From contig CABFPE010000115.1 of NCBI GenBank assembly GCA_900660155.1, forward strand, positions 777,870-841,869: a DNA stretch of 64,000 nt, in the 5' to 3' direction. Positions 22,442 through 33,580 of this stretch are shown in pieces. This DNA comes from Hofstenia miamia (lineage: Eukaryota; Xenacoelomorpha; Acoela; Hofsteniidae). Both the position numbers and the translations under genes were made by a program. The notes below the pieces were generated by a model. That model did no database searches and had not been told where the DNA came from. It saw only the letters and a program-made list of their open reading frames with translations. Position 1 is the first letter of the stretch. Every line of letters begins with the position of its first letter.

Positions 22442-22564
22442 TCTGTTGAAACATTAGTATCTGGTTCACTTGGCAATCTATTTGATGAGCTATGTACAAC
22501 TCCACCACCAGCCTCCAACTATAATCCGTTAACACAAGAGATGATGANTTGGATGCATATTTGA
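22439..22564 (+). other. Short ORF downstream of promoter-like segment
   Basis: ATG 22439 opens 41 codons (MSVETLVSGSLGNLF ... CTTPPPASNYNPLT) before TGA 22562-22564. The composition is protein-like, but the ambiguous base at 22548 lies in the frame and the assembly may be broken there, so the stop may be false. No family recognised; possibly the N-terminus of a transposon ORF. Confidence 0.3.
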
Positions 22565-23672
22565 TTGAATAGTGAATAAACAAAATCAGATAGAAATTGA
22601 AATTAGGGTAAATTAGATATCCATTTCCCAAGTTTTCTCCGTAAATCAAACTAAAAATGAAGCATATAATATAAGCAAAAATCCAAATCCCCACACATAA
22701 TAAGCAAGATAAGAACGTTACCATACTCATAAAACCATTTTCTTATGAATTATTAGCTTTTAATTTTGGCAAGTATTTAATGGACACCCTGTATGAATAT
22801 TAAGTGTATAAATTCGTGCAAAATGACGGTAAAACAAAGAATTTATCTGCTTGGTTTATTATCATCGCTTTAAAACAAGTAAATTTAAGAAAACAACATA
22901 AAAAATATTATTGTGAACAATGCATGTGGAGATTTGTTAACTTTTTTTACAACGCATGATAACTTATAAGGGAGGCGAAAAAATTCCCCCAGTAAACAAA
23001 AACGCTGTTCAATTTTATGGAGATTGTATATTAATTTATTCAAAAGCGTAAATCATTTTATATTTCAATAAATGATTATCATGCTAACTTTTGTTTAATT
23101 AATTTAAATAGTGGATTAAGTAGATTGTACCATTAGCTGAAATAGTCTATTTATTTATTCGTTAAAGAAATTTGTATAAAAACGACATGCTCTAGTTTCC
23201 ATGGGGATTATAATCGCCAAACAACACGTTTCAAGTTAGTAATTTAAACCAAGATTTATGTAAAAACAACGAGAAAATCGGGAAAAAATATTCAGTAAAT
23301 AATTAATGAAATAATATTACATTTTAAAGTTCTTTTGTTCTATTTAAATGAATCATTTAGCAATGACGTTGCTATGTTTTTTAGAAACGCTGTTTCTTTT
23401 GTATGACGTTAGAGATGGACTAGAATGATGATTATTCTGGCGAAATATAATGAAGGATCAGTCAATATCTATCAATATGTACGTTCAGATGTGAAAATGG
23501 TTCTTTGATTCCATACTGCTTCTTCAAATAGGTATGTTAATTGTTGAATTTTAGTGAATATACATTTTAAAATTGGGTCTTTATTCAACATTTGGTAGTG
23601 TGTAGCAATGTTTGGGTGAATTTATTCACGGAGCACTTATTAAGTTTTCTATTTACAACCAATAAATGGTGA
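22565..23672. other. Non-coding, no gene seen
   Basis: AT-rich sequence. Near 22772-22785 there is a ggacaccctgtatg phrase like a mariner end, but no partner was found. The minus ORF at 22410-22730 is the antisense of the promoter-like region and is not called. Confidence 0.4.
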
Positions 23673-24381
23673 NNNNNNNNNNNNNNNNNNNNNNNNNNNN
23701 NNNNNNNNNNNNNNNNNNNNNNNNNNNNNNNNNNNNNNNNNNNNNNNNNNNNNNNNNNNNNNNNNNNNNNNNNNNNNNNNNNNNNNNNNNNNNNNNNNNN
23801 NNNNNNNNNNNNNNNNNNNNNNNNNNNNNNNNNNNNNNNNNNNNNNNNNNNNNNNNNNNNNNNNNNNNNNNNNNNNNNNNNNNNNNNNNNNNNNNNNNNN
23901 NNNNNNNNNNNNNNNNNNNNNNNNNNNNNNNNNNNNNNNNNNNNNNNNNNNNNNNNNNNNNNNNNNNNNNNNNNNNNNNNNNNNNNNNNNNNNNNNNNNN
24001 NNNNNNNNNNNNNNNNNNNNNNNNNNNNNNNNNNNNNNNNNNNNNNNNNNNNNNNNNNNNNNNNNNNNNNNNNNNNNNNNNNNNNNNNNNNNNNNNNNNN
24101 NNNNNNNNNNNNNNNNNNNNNNNNNNNNNNNNNNNNNNNNNNNNNNNNNNNNNNNNNNNNNNNNNNNNNNNNNNNNNNNNNNNNNNNNNNNNNNNNNNNN
24201 NNNNNNNNNNNNNNNNNNNNNNNNNNNNNNNNNNNNNNNNNNNNNNNNNNNNNNNNNNNNNNNNNNNNNNNNNNNNNNNNNNNNNNNNNNNNNNNNNNNN
24301 NNNNNNNNNNNNNNNNNNNNNNNNNNNNNNNNNNNNNNNNNNNNNNNNNNNNNNNNNNNNNNNNNNNNNNNNNNNNNNNNN
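23673..24381. other. Assembly gap (709 Ns)
   Basis: Unsequenced block. Frames read through it are artefacts. Confidence 0.99.
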
Positions 24382-24834
24382 TAATTATCTTTATGTTCGT
24401 ATTGCGCTGGAATTTTTGCAATGGAAAATATGGTGTGCTTTGAAAATGAAACGAAGCCCTTTGCATGTTTACGCCTTTATGCATGAACCGCGTTTAAATT
24501 GTTCGAAAAATGAATTTGATTTTAAGGTGTACGACTATATTTTATGCGTTTGTAATGTTAGCTCGTTTTTACATATAATCCATGTTTACTTTTTTCCAAT
24601 AAACTAGCTTGCCTTTATTGTATATTACGCCTCTGTAATGTTAACTTTTAACAAGGAAATTTCTTGTTTTTGTATTTGAATATTAGCAAAAGGAATTAAA
24701 TACATGGAATTTTTACATTGGAAAAAGGAACGTAATCACACCACGTTTTAATGACTAATTACCTCCGCCAATGAGGTTAAGTTTTTGGTATCGTTGGTTT
24801 TTTTGTTTGTCATTTAGCAACTTTCCGGAAAAAG

Positions 24835-24965
24835 TAATAGATGAATTGAACTTAAATTTTCGCCATAGGTGCGTGTCGCCCAGGGAGGAATCCGTTAAAT
24901 TTTGGTGGTGATCTGGGGGACACAAGCTGCGTGGTCTGCGCTCTCCAAGTACTTTTCTTGTTCTC
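24835..24965 (+). repeat. Decayed dispersed repeat with GGTCTGCGCTCTC core
   Basis: The segment caactttccggaaaaagtaa ... attttggtggtgatctgggg ... gtggtctgcgctctccaagt is G/C-rich for this window. It resembles, from memory, a dispersed repeat seen in many invertebrate genomes that ends in gcggaggtctgcgctctc(t/c)gagtgc. I cannot verify this without a search. Confidence 0.35.
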
Positions 24966-24989
24966 CGTGTGTTTCTATTGCTTGCACGG

Positions 24990-25205
24990 GCTATGTTTAA
25001 TTCGTTTTTGGTAAACTAACATTACATGCAAAGGCTACATATCGCTTCATCGAAATATGCTGTTAACACACTACGTTTTTGCTGATTAAATTTTCCATAA
25101 TTACATGACCCATGTACAGTGTTTAATTCGTTTTTTCGGGAATCTACAATCTAACATTACATGTAAAAGTTCGCATAACATGTAAAAGACTTCATATCGT
25201 TTTAT
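24990..25205. repeat. Tandem repeat, about 125-bp unit, two copies
   Basis: The phrase tttaattcgtttttggtaaac ... aacattacatgcaaag ... catatcgcttcatc begins near 24996 and recurs from about 25121 as tttaattcgttttttcggg ... aacattacatgtaaaag ... catatcgttttatc. A related acatgtaaaagac phrase appears again downstream of the LINE at 26414 and 26490, so the LINE may have inserted into this array. Confidence 0.55.
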
Positions 25206-25218
25206 CACCATCGCAGAC

Positions 25219-26336
25219 CTACCTACACAACCGTCAATTTGGAGTTGGTGGTAAAGTACTAAAACTGATTGCTTCTTATTTAAGAAACCGTAGACAGTTC
25301 GTTACAATAAACGGGATAAATTCCATTTTAGTGGATGTAGAAAGTGGAGTTCCACAGGGGTCCATCTTGGGTCCCATGTTGTTTTTAATATTCATCAATG
25401 ATTTGCCCTCGGTTTGCACCAATTGTAAAACATTTTTTGTTTGCTGATGACGCAAAAATGTTTTCAAACTTCATAGAACACATTTCCCAAGATTGTCAAA
25501 GAGTTATTGATTGGGGTATTTCGAATTTTATGGTTTTTAATTCTGACAAAACTGTGCTATTTTCAAATAGGGAAACTGCTTTTGTTGATTTTCAAGGAGC
25601 ACAAGTTAATACAAATCATAAAGTAAAGGACCTGGGAGTTATTATTACTTCTAATCTTACCTGGAAGTTTCATATTCAGTCCAAAGTTCATGCTGCAAAT
25701 TACATCCTTTTGAGGTTGAAATGCTGTACTCCTTATTCTACGCCTATTACTAAAAAAGTTAACCTTTACAGATCATATATTTTATCAACTCTGATTTATT
25801 GTTCTTCTGTTTGGCATGCCAATGTCAACAACTTATTATGTTTGGAGAAATTACAATCCAGGGCTTCAAAGTGGATTATTGGATTCTCAATGGACTACCG
25901 CGACCGTTTGTTAAAATTGAATCTTTTACCAATATCCCTTTTATTGCAATTTAATGATATCATTTTATTCAATAAACTAGTAACTGGTATGTATGTTGTT
26001 GACGTTTGGAAATATGTCAGCATTGCAAAAAATTCACAACCTGGTTTACGTAGTAGTAATAGACTCAAATTTACTATACAAAAAACTCGTTTGAAAGGAA
26101 CAGAAAAGTCTTTTTTCACAAGAACTGTTTATTACGTGAACTGTCTTCAAGCCAAGTATAATTTGTCAATTTATAAAAGACCTAGATTTTTTAAAGAAAC
26201 ATTAAAGGTGATATTTTTCAATTTTTTACGAGATTATATTCTCGGGAAGGTTGCAGCCGTTTTATATTTTGTTCTTGTATTGATTGTAAATGCAAACTCT
26301 TATAGATATTTTATAGTCTGTAACATGACTAAATAA
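25219..26336 (+). pseudogene. 5'-truncated LINE reverse transcriptase
   Basis: The first frame (25219 to about 25430) gives GVGGKVLKLIASYLRNRRQF, then SGVPQGSILGPMLFLIFIND. After a one-base shift in a T-run, the second frame (25398-26336) gives FADDAKMF (catalytic ADD), NSDKTVLF, VKDLGVIIT, a thumb region and ALTYCSSVW-type block (LSTLIYCSSVWHANV), LEKLQSRASKWI and a basic C-terminus to TAA. The order matches the palm, thumb and C-terminal segments of CR1/jockey/L2-type RTs. Endonuclease, RT fingers and ORF1 are absent, as in typical 5'-truncated copies. A single frameshift and an otherwise open 300-codon frame suggest a fairly young copy. Confidence 0.85.
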
Positions 26337-26399
26337 AGTCTTTTAGTAGTTTAGTAGTAGTATTACGACTTTATCCGTAAAAATTTTCCGTGTTTTTGT

Positions 26400-26560
26400 A
26401 TAAAGGAGTGAACATGTAAAGACATTTCGTTTTTCAAATACATTGCTGTTTTTCCATTGTAAAAATTTTTATGTTTTTTTTATAAAGGCAAAACATGTAA
26501 AAGACATTTCGTTTTTCAAATACATTGGTGTTTTTCCATTGTAAAAATATCCCATACAGT
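26400..26560. repeat. Tandem repeat, about 82-bp unit, two copies
   Basis: aacatgtaaagacatttcg ... ttttccattgtaaaaa at about 26411-26468 recurs at about 26490-26548 with few changes. Confidence 0.75.
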
Positions 26561-26599
26561 TCCATTGTTTAATTTAACTATACAATCAATGGTAATTTA

Positions 26600-27190
26600 T
26601 TTGATGTTTTTTCGAAACTGTATATACTACTTGCAACAGACATCATTTCCGTTTTTCAAACACATTTCGCGGGGTCCCATGCACGCCCCGTCATTATTGC
26701 TGACTCATTCTTGACATTTACAAAATGATTTTACATTGATTCATCTGCTATAGTGACCCATTTATATGGTCAATTTTCATTAAATCCTTTGTTAATTGCT
26801 ATGCCACACATTATTTAGTTTTCATGCTTACATTTTATTTACACATTGCGGACAAACTAATTATACACGCTAGTTCTTTTCCAGATTGCTATTGTAATTT
26901 ATATTTCATATTGTTAAAACTGTTTAGTGCCCTCATCTCTGTGCGTTTCCTTGAGAGTAGTGATTTGATGTCTTTATGTAACAATGAATGTTTCTTGAAA
27001 TCGTTATTTGTTTGATTTTCAATCATTTACTTCAACTCCAAAAAATATAACGTCCATGAAATAGTGATAAGGGGATGTTTCAAGCATTTGAAAAATTAAA
27101 TTACACGAAAACTGAGATATACAAGTTTACTATTACTCCAATAAATAATTCAACATGACAGTACAATAGGTTTTTCCATGTTTTACTGTC
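26600..27190. other. Non-coding, no gene seen
   Basis: AT-rich sequence between tandem-repeat blocks. Only short ORFs. Confidence 0.4.
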
Positions 27191-27194
27191 ACTG

Positions 27195-27480
27195 TTTATA
27201 TACAATCTTGTAATATTTCTCTTTCCGTCATACCTGTTTTCGTTTTAACGCGATTTTTATGTGTTAATGGCTTATTCGCCTATGTCTATTGATGTAATAT
27301 TTCTATTTTCACCAAACCCGTTTTTGTTTTACAATGATTTTTGAGTGTTAATGGTTACTCACCTATATACGTTGATGTAATATTTCTCTTTCCATCGTAC
27401 ACGTTTTGTTTTAACGATTTTTACGTGTTAATAGTTTATTTTCCCATATATGTTGATGTAATATCTCTTTTCACCAACTG
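27195..27480. repeat. Tandem repeat, about 75-80-bp unit, three to four copies
   Basis: Units of the form gatgtaatatttctctttcc ... acgttttgttttaacgattt ... gtgttaatggtta recur from about 27205, 27290, 27371 and 27453 with point changes. Confidence 0.75.
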
Positions 27481-27899
27481 AGCTTACATTTTTACAAATT
27501 ATATAATACTTGAGTGTTATCAAATGTCACTAGATATTTTATTTTGGAATTGTTATTAGCGTTTTCATTGCTCATGGTTTAGGTCTGTGGTAACAATAGG
27601 CCTCCTGNCCCGTTTTTGTTTTACAATGATTTTTGAGTGTTAATGGTTACTCACCTATATACGTTGATGTAATATTTCTCTTTCCATCGTACACGTTTTG
27701 TTTTAACGATTTTTACGTGTTAATAGTTTATTTTCCCATATATGTTGATGTAATATCTCTTTTCACCAACTGAGCTTACATTTTTACAAATTATATAATA
27801 CTTGAGTGTTATCAAATGTCACTAGATATTTTATTTTGGAATTGTTATTAGCGTTTTCATTGCTCATGGTTTAGGTCTGTGGTAACAATAGGCCTCCTG
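27317..27899. repeat. 291-bp direct duplication across a single N
   Basis: 27317-27607 and 27609-27899 read the same, separated only by the N at 27608. This is most simply an unmerged contig overlap, not biology. Confidence 0.9.
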
Positions 27900-28289
27900 G
27901 GGAAAGTCAGCCACATTAAATAAATGGCTTAACGCATTTCTGATGGCCACCTCCTGGGTGATCGTGGAAGTGCCGTCATATTTTAGAATAAAGATGGAAA
28001 CTTGAATATTGGGCAATGCTGAACTTTGTCACTCAGAGTCATTGTGTAATGTATGCTTTTACAATTTACACACAATTGCTAAAAAATTGTTGTTTTCCAC
28101 CTCTTGATATTTGTTTTGATTTAATATTAACGCACTTGGAAACAACCTCTAATGCAAATAACACATCATTTTTCATTGGAAATATTTGGGTTTTGGATCT
28201 ATGAATTGTTTTACTTGAAAGATGGTGTTGCATGTTTAAACATTGTTGTAATAAACATGTATATTAACAGAAGTAAATATGTCAGTTCG

Positions 28290-28540
28290 CCTAACAAAAT
28301 AAAAACTTTGTCAAAAAATAATTTTAACTCTGTCAACTGTTTCTTATCATCAATTATATCACTTTGCCTAAATCCTGAAAAACATAAATGAAGACTTTGT
28401 CAAAAAATTATTATGCTCAATTTAGTTTTGTCAAAAACATTTATTGTTTTCAATTATATCACTTTGCCCCAATCCTGGCAATCAAAAATAATAACTTCGT
28501 CAAAAAATTAATTTGTTCAATTAAGTTTGTCAAATATATT
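28290..28540. repeat. Tandem repeat, about 98-bp unit
   Basis: actttgtcaaaaaat recurs at about 28302, 28393 and (cttcgtcaaaaaat) 28493. caattatatcactttgcc recurs at about 28352 and 28450. Confidence 0.7.
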
Positions 28541-30479
28541 TCGTCGCTAGATGGCGTCCAATAGAATTACTTCATTTCCATGTGGTAAATAGCCATAGGT
28601 GTCCCAATGTAACAGGGTCTCGGCCTTCTTAACTATTGCAGTACCTATTGGAATCCATTTTGAATACGTCTTGAACACATAAAGTACCAACAAAATCTTG
28701 CCTATGATGCCCGTCCAAAACATCACATCACTATTTTGTTGCCACTTTCACTATTACTCAAGGTCCAATATAGATAAAACTCGTCCAGGCCGTCAAAACT
28801 GATTGGCACTCCCCAGGAACTGCCAAAGTTAAAATTTTTCCTTAAGGTATTTTATCGCCTACCCAACCAACTTTTCTTCTCTATGGATTGACTTTTGCTA
28901 TTCTAACTTTGGCAACTATACAATTGCAGAGATTTCCCTGCATATACCTGCAGTCACACATGCATCGAGCAAAAGTTTTCGACTTGTGACAGTGATTTTG
29001 TGGGACACCCCTCTCGATTTTTGTAATATCACCCCGAAATTTTTCTCTTTTCTTGAGCTTTTGCAATAAACTGCTTTATATTTCGATAATCATTTTATAG
29101 TTTTTAAAATATTTCTAATGCGGAGTCTCCATCTTCTAAAAGTTGGACAATTAGCGTATTTTAGACATCTGGCAAGCCTGTAAATCGTCCCATTAAAATC
29201 GAGATTGACTGTTTCAACATTTGTATAATATTATAGTAAAAAGAATTTGTAAATAGCAGAGAATTACCAGACTAGCACGCAATAGGAATGAATAACTGCA
29301 TCATAATTATAAACAACTCGCTTTTTAAATAAAGGAAGAATTCTATGTGTAATAGTAGTCAATTAACATGTTAACATGCAATCACAGCAAGTTTTTTTCT
29401 GAAGCCGAGACTATACATAATTGCACTAGAAGGTTGACATTATAAACAGTGGTTGGTAAGCTAAATCGAAATTTTGTATTTGCATAAAAATGTAAAGCCA
29501 CAGTAATGTAAGGTCAATTGATTAATTGCAGTTTTCAAGGGGAATCGATTGCCGAAAATAATGAAGAATTGAAAAAAATGCTTTAAAGCAAACATTCTCA
29601 AGGGAAAGTTATATCTAATAGATAATGGATAATAGTTAGTGTTTCTAACAATTATAAACTAACAAGGTAACTGTACATACCATGAATCTATGCATTGTTT
29701 CGTACATAACGGTTTCACGAGTTTTTCATTATAAACATTTAGCAGAATATTGACAATCCAAGAACATACTAAAAATGTCATTGAGACTATCTTGTTGAAT
29801 AAGATATTTGGCTGGTACATTCCGTTAACTTTTTTCTAATCTAACATCTAAAAATAGCGTAAAAATTTGCACATAAAAAATATACAACGATGAAAAATGA
29901 AATTAATGAACAAATAAAAAGGATAGAAATATAAAAAATAGATATTGTATTGCCACTTATAAAATTTGAATATAATAGTAAACTACAATATATAAGCTTT
30001 TGAGGATTATATACATTTGATTTTTTAAAATTGAAATTTCAATTCATTCAATAATACATTCCAGTTATAAATATTCTTAAACTTAACACAACCGCTTCGT
30101 TTTAGATAATATGTGAACAATGATATTGCGTCATAAGGTGGAATTTCCATGCAGTTGAAGAAATTAAATTTATAAAATAGTTGCTTATGAAGAAAAAGAA
30201 TAGTTTTAGAATCGTAATCTTTAGTTTTAGAAGATTTTATACAAATTGAATCATTTTTCAGAAACACAAAATATATGATATTTTACTAAATTAACATTAC
30301 AGAATATTTAAGAATCACCAAATTTCAAATTCTTTTTTTTAAAAAGAATGAAAATCAATTCATATAAAATTAACATTACAATGATTATTTTTTTGGTGAT
30401 CGACATTGGAAGACTTGTACAAGGGTTGAGATGCTGAGGATAACACTATTTAATGAGTTTGTGTTCCAGATGTCACAGG
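28541..30479. other. Non-coding, no gene seen
   Basis: AT-rich sequence. The minus ORFs at 28881-29066 and 30025-30267 show no family features and no splice context; I leave them uncalled. Confidence 0.4.
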
Positions 30480-33400
30480 TAAGCATGAATTGCTTGAACC
30501 CTAACCACCATATCTTGATAATAGAAGTGTAGCATTCCTCGCTGTAAAATTACTGGCAATTGTTGGAAAAAATATGAAGAAATCGTATTCAGATCGCAAG
30601 ACGCACTTCTGGCAGAAGACATAAAAAACATCTTGGAGAATACTTTGATAGCAATTGGTGACTATCCTCCTAGAGCTTCCACAGATAGTGATATGAACGA
30701 TATACCAGCAGCTGAACATGATTCTGCGTATTTAGTAAGCTTTTGGTTGCCTGAAACTTCCAGAGCATGACCAGCATTAGTACCCGCAAGAGAAACAATC
30801 GAAGGCTGCAGGGAACTAATTACAGCCACGTGTACGTCGCTGGTCGGCCAGAAGACCAGCATAGCCAAAAGATGTCCTCAAGAGGAGCACAAGACTCAGT
30901 GAGACTAGACTTTTCAAACACAGGAGCCAAAGCACATTTAGAAGCAGTTGCAAAAATAGAGTCTCTGGGTCGATCAATAAGCGTAACTCTTTCTCTATCA
31001 ACCGCGCACGACATAGCATGATCACCGAATAAATACAAAGGCTTAAAGCATTTTTGACAGTTTTTGTCATCATCAATTAAGGGGATGCCAAGCCGATAAC
31101 AAAGCAAAATTCGGAATTCAGCAGGAAACACCAAGTGCTTTCAAGGGAATCGCAGCCAACCAATCCCCACTTCCTGGTATGGAACAAGAGAAAGGTCTTG
31201 CTTTATCGCGAAGAGACAAACTGGAGGATAAACTATTATTCTGGCTAACTCGCTCTAAAAGTGAACAAATAGACTTCTGTGCTTGTGGGGCATGTGTCAA
31301 GGCATTTCAGACAAAGCTAGTCTTTTGCTAGAAAGTTCTTGCAAACACTGATGTGCCACAGAATAAATATACTCATAAATGGGAACAATCTGTTTACATA
31401 GTTCTTTGTTGTCCACATATGACCCCAAGAACGCAGCAGAAGCAATTGTTGACCTCCTTTAGAAATTGGCAAAGATGCCTGTAGTCTTTGTGACACAGAA
31501 ACAGCTGAACCCGTTATATTCTCTAGAAACTGATTAACTGCTGAATCAAATTTTTCAAGTTCTGCTATAACAGTTGCGGGATTAAGCTCCTCAACAGATG
31601 CAATTCTAACTGTGGGTCTTCAAGTAATTTTATGTCATTCATAATTTAAATAGAATTTGAAACGTTTCGAAAAGAACTCTCGGATAAATTTTGGAGACTT
31701 GGATATAGGAGCTCGAAAAGTGATAAGGCCATCTTTTCGTCTGTTGATTGTTTTGGGCAAAGCACTCAAATCGCAATTAGGATTAGGCAACCATACTTCA
31801 CATTTAGGTAAACTAATTTCCAAGTCTACTTTTTTCATAGCTAACACCACAAATTCAAATACTTTACACAAAGTTGGAACGTCCTCAACCATAGAACCAT
31901 CATCTAAATACCATGCGTTGCATGCTAATTCAGGAAATTTAGATTTAGAATTGGAGTAGTAAAAAGAGACGCAAAGATATAACTTGAAAATGAAGATTAG
32001 CCTGAGAATGTATTGCTGAATGTTTAAAACTTAAATGCATTTTTGATGTCTACCTGGAGAAATGCTAAATTTGTCTTCGATCCAACAGCTTCCACCAATC
32101 CATTCAAAGNTTGCGGGATTAAGCTCCTCAACAGATGCAATTCTAACTGTGGGTCTTCAAGTAATTTTATGTCATTCATAATTTAAATAGAATTTGAAAC
32201 GTTTCGAAAAGAACTCTCGGATAAATTTTGGAGACTTGGATATAGGAGCTCGAAAAGTGATAAGGCCATCTTTTCGTCTGTTGATTGTTTTGGGCAAAGC
32301 ACTCAAATCGCAATTAGGATTAGGCAACCATACTTCACATTTAGGTAAACTAATTTCCAAGTCTACTTTTTTCATAGCTAACACCACAAATTCAAATACT
32401 TTACACAAAGTTGGAACGTCCTCAACCATAGAACCATCATCTAAATACCATGCGTTGCATGCTAATTCAGGAAATTTAGATTTAGAATTGGAGTAGTAAA
32501 AAGAGACGCAAAGATATAACTTGAAAATGAAGATTAGCCTGAGAATGTATTGCTGAATGTTTAAAACTTAAATGCATTTTTGATGTCTACCTGGAGAAAT
32601 GCTAAATTTGTCTTCGATCCAACAGCTTCCACCAATCCATTCAAAGCATGGATGATCGCTTCACAACCTCTCAGTGCCTACACCAACTTGAAGTGGAGAA
32701 AAAAGAGCAGCTGATCTATTTCTTGACAATTTACATAAGCATTTGGGAATCAATCTTCGAAGAACTTCTCCCACAGCAATTGGGCGAATTCCACAGTCCT
32801 TTTTCTTAAATGCAAAAAGATGATAGCTTCACAAAGATATGATGCAATTTCACCAGGAGCATTACCAGTTGATTACTTCGAGCAAAGACGCAATTTTTTT
32901 CATCACCATATTCAGGTGTTGGGCATTGGAATGCATTAATCAGATGGGAAGCATAAAGTTTAGTGACACCGGCAGCAGAATCCCTGAGGAAGCTTTTCAC
33001 ACATTTAATCAGAATATCTTTGTTTATCACGAATGGCTCCGTAGCTACAGTACCATAATCTATTTTATTTTTGTTGGGATGCTTTTCCTTCAGTGCATGA
33101 AATGTTTGCTCATCGAAGCTTAGACCATCAGATCTTAGGACTGCTACGTTTCTCCGAAAACTGCCTTCGTTACCAAGCTGTCTAGCTCTCTTAAAATTTT
33201 GGCTGGAACTGACAGAAGATGATTTATTTTTAATGTTGCCAGAACTTACGGTTGCTTCGTACCAGAGTTGAGCATAATCACCATTCAACTAACGCTCTAA
33301 GCGGCTCTTGAGATTTGACTCTTCGTATTTCAGGTGTTTGGAACCCTCACAAGGAGTCCGGAGAACACAAGCAGGCAAAATAACACTCTCCACCCAATGA

Positions 33401-33580
33401 TTAATGAAACTTGGCTCCCGCTTAACCTTACTAAAAAAGTGACTCACAGCTTAGCCCAGAGATTACGGCAACTGATTGGAACAATCTTTCTAGTAGGAAT
33501 AGAAAACATTTCAATATCAGAAAGTGAAGAAAATACAGGCGTTATTCCAGGTGAACGAGGCGGTAGCCTGGACCTTCACA
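30480..33580 (-). pseudogene. Broken reverse-transcriptase gene with GDHA-type Cys/His motif
   Basis: Frames along the minus strand fit one RT-bearing protein family in order. (1) Upstream block WVESVILPACVL and LNGDYAQLWYEA (about 33440-33288). (2) A 160-codon frame with SAAGVTKLYASHLINAF (33288-32806). (3) IRPIAVGEVLRRLIPK (about 32790). (4) LAFLQVDIKNAFK, then an internal deletion that removes the expected PQG region. (5) WYLDDGSM, the RT catalytic box, and LPKCEVWLPN (32452-32172). (6) GSGDWLAAIPLKALGV, then EFRILLCYRLGIPL, C-x2-C ... FGDHAMSC (31134-31000), then AGISFISLSVEALGG (about 30670). (7) FQQLPVILQRG (about 30560). Frameshifts and stops separate the pieces, so it is dead. I recall this EN-less-looking RT family from other animals and plants, but cannot name the clade. 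Confidence 0.7.
31574..32646. repeat. 536-bp direct duplication across a single N
   Basis: 31574-32109 equals 32111-32646, with N at 32110. The same 85-codon RT frame (YLDD downstream block) therefore appears twice (31635-31892 and 32172-32429). Probably an assembly overlap. Confidence 0.9.

Noticed and set aside
23585-24607. Two 300-codon ORFs
   Set aside because: Almost entirely Ns of the 709-base gap.
30501-31300. Separate small minus-strand genes (60-104 codons)
   Set aside because: They are alternate frames of one broken RT gene, which explains their motifs better.
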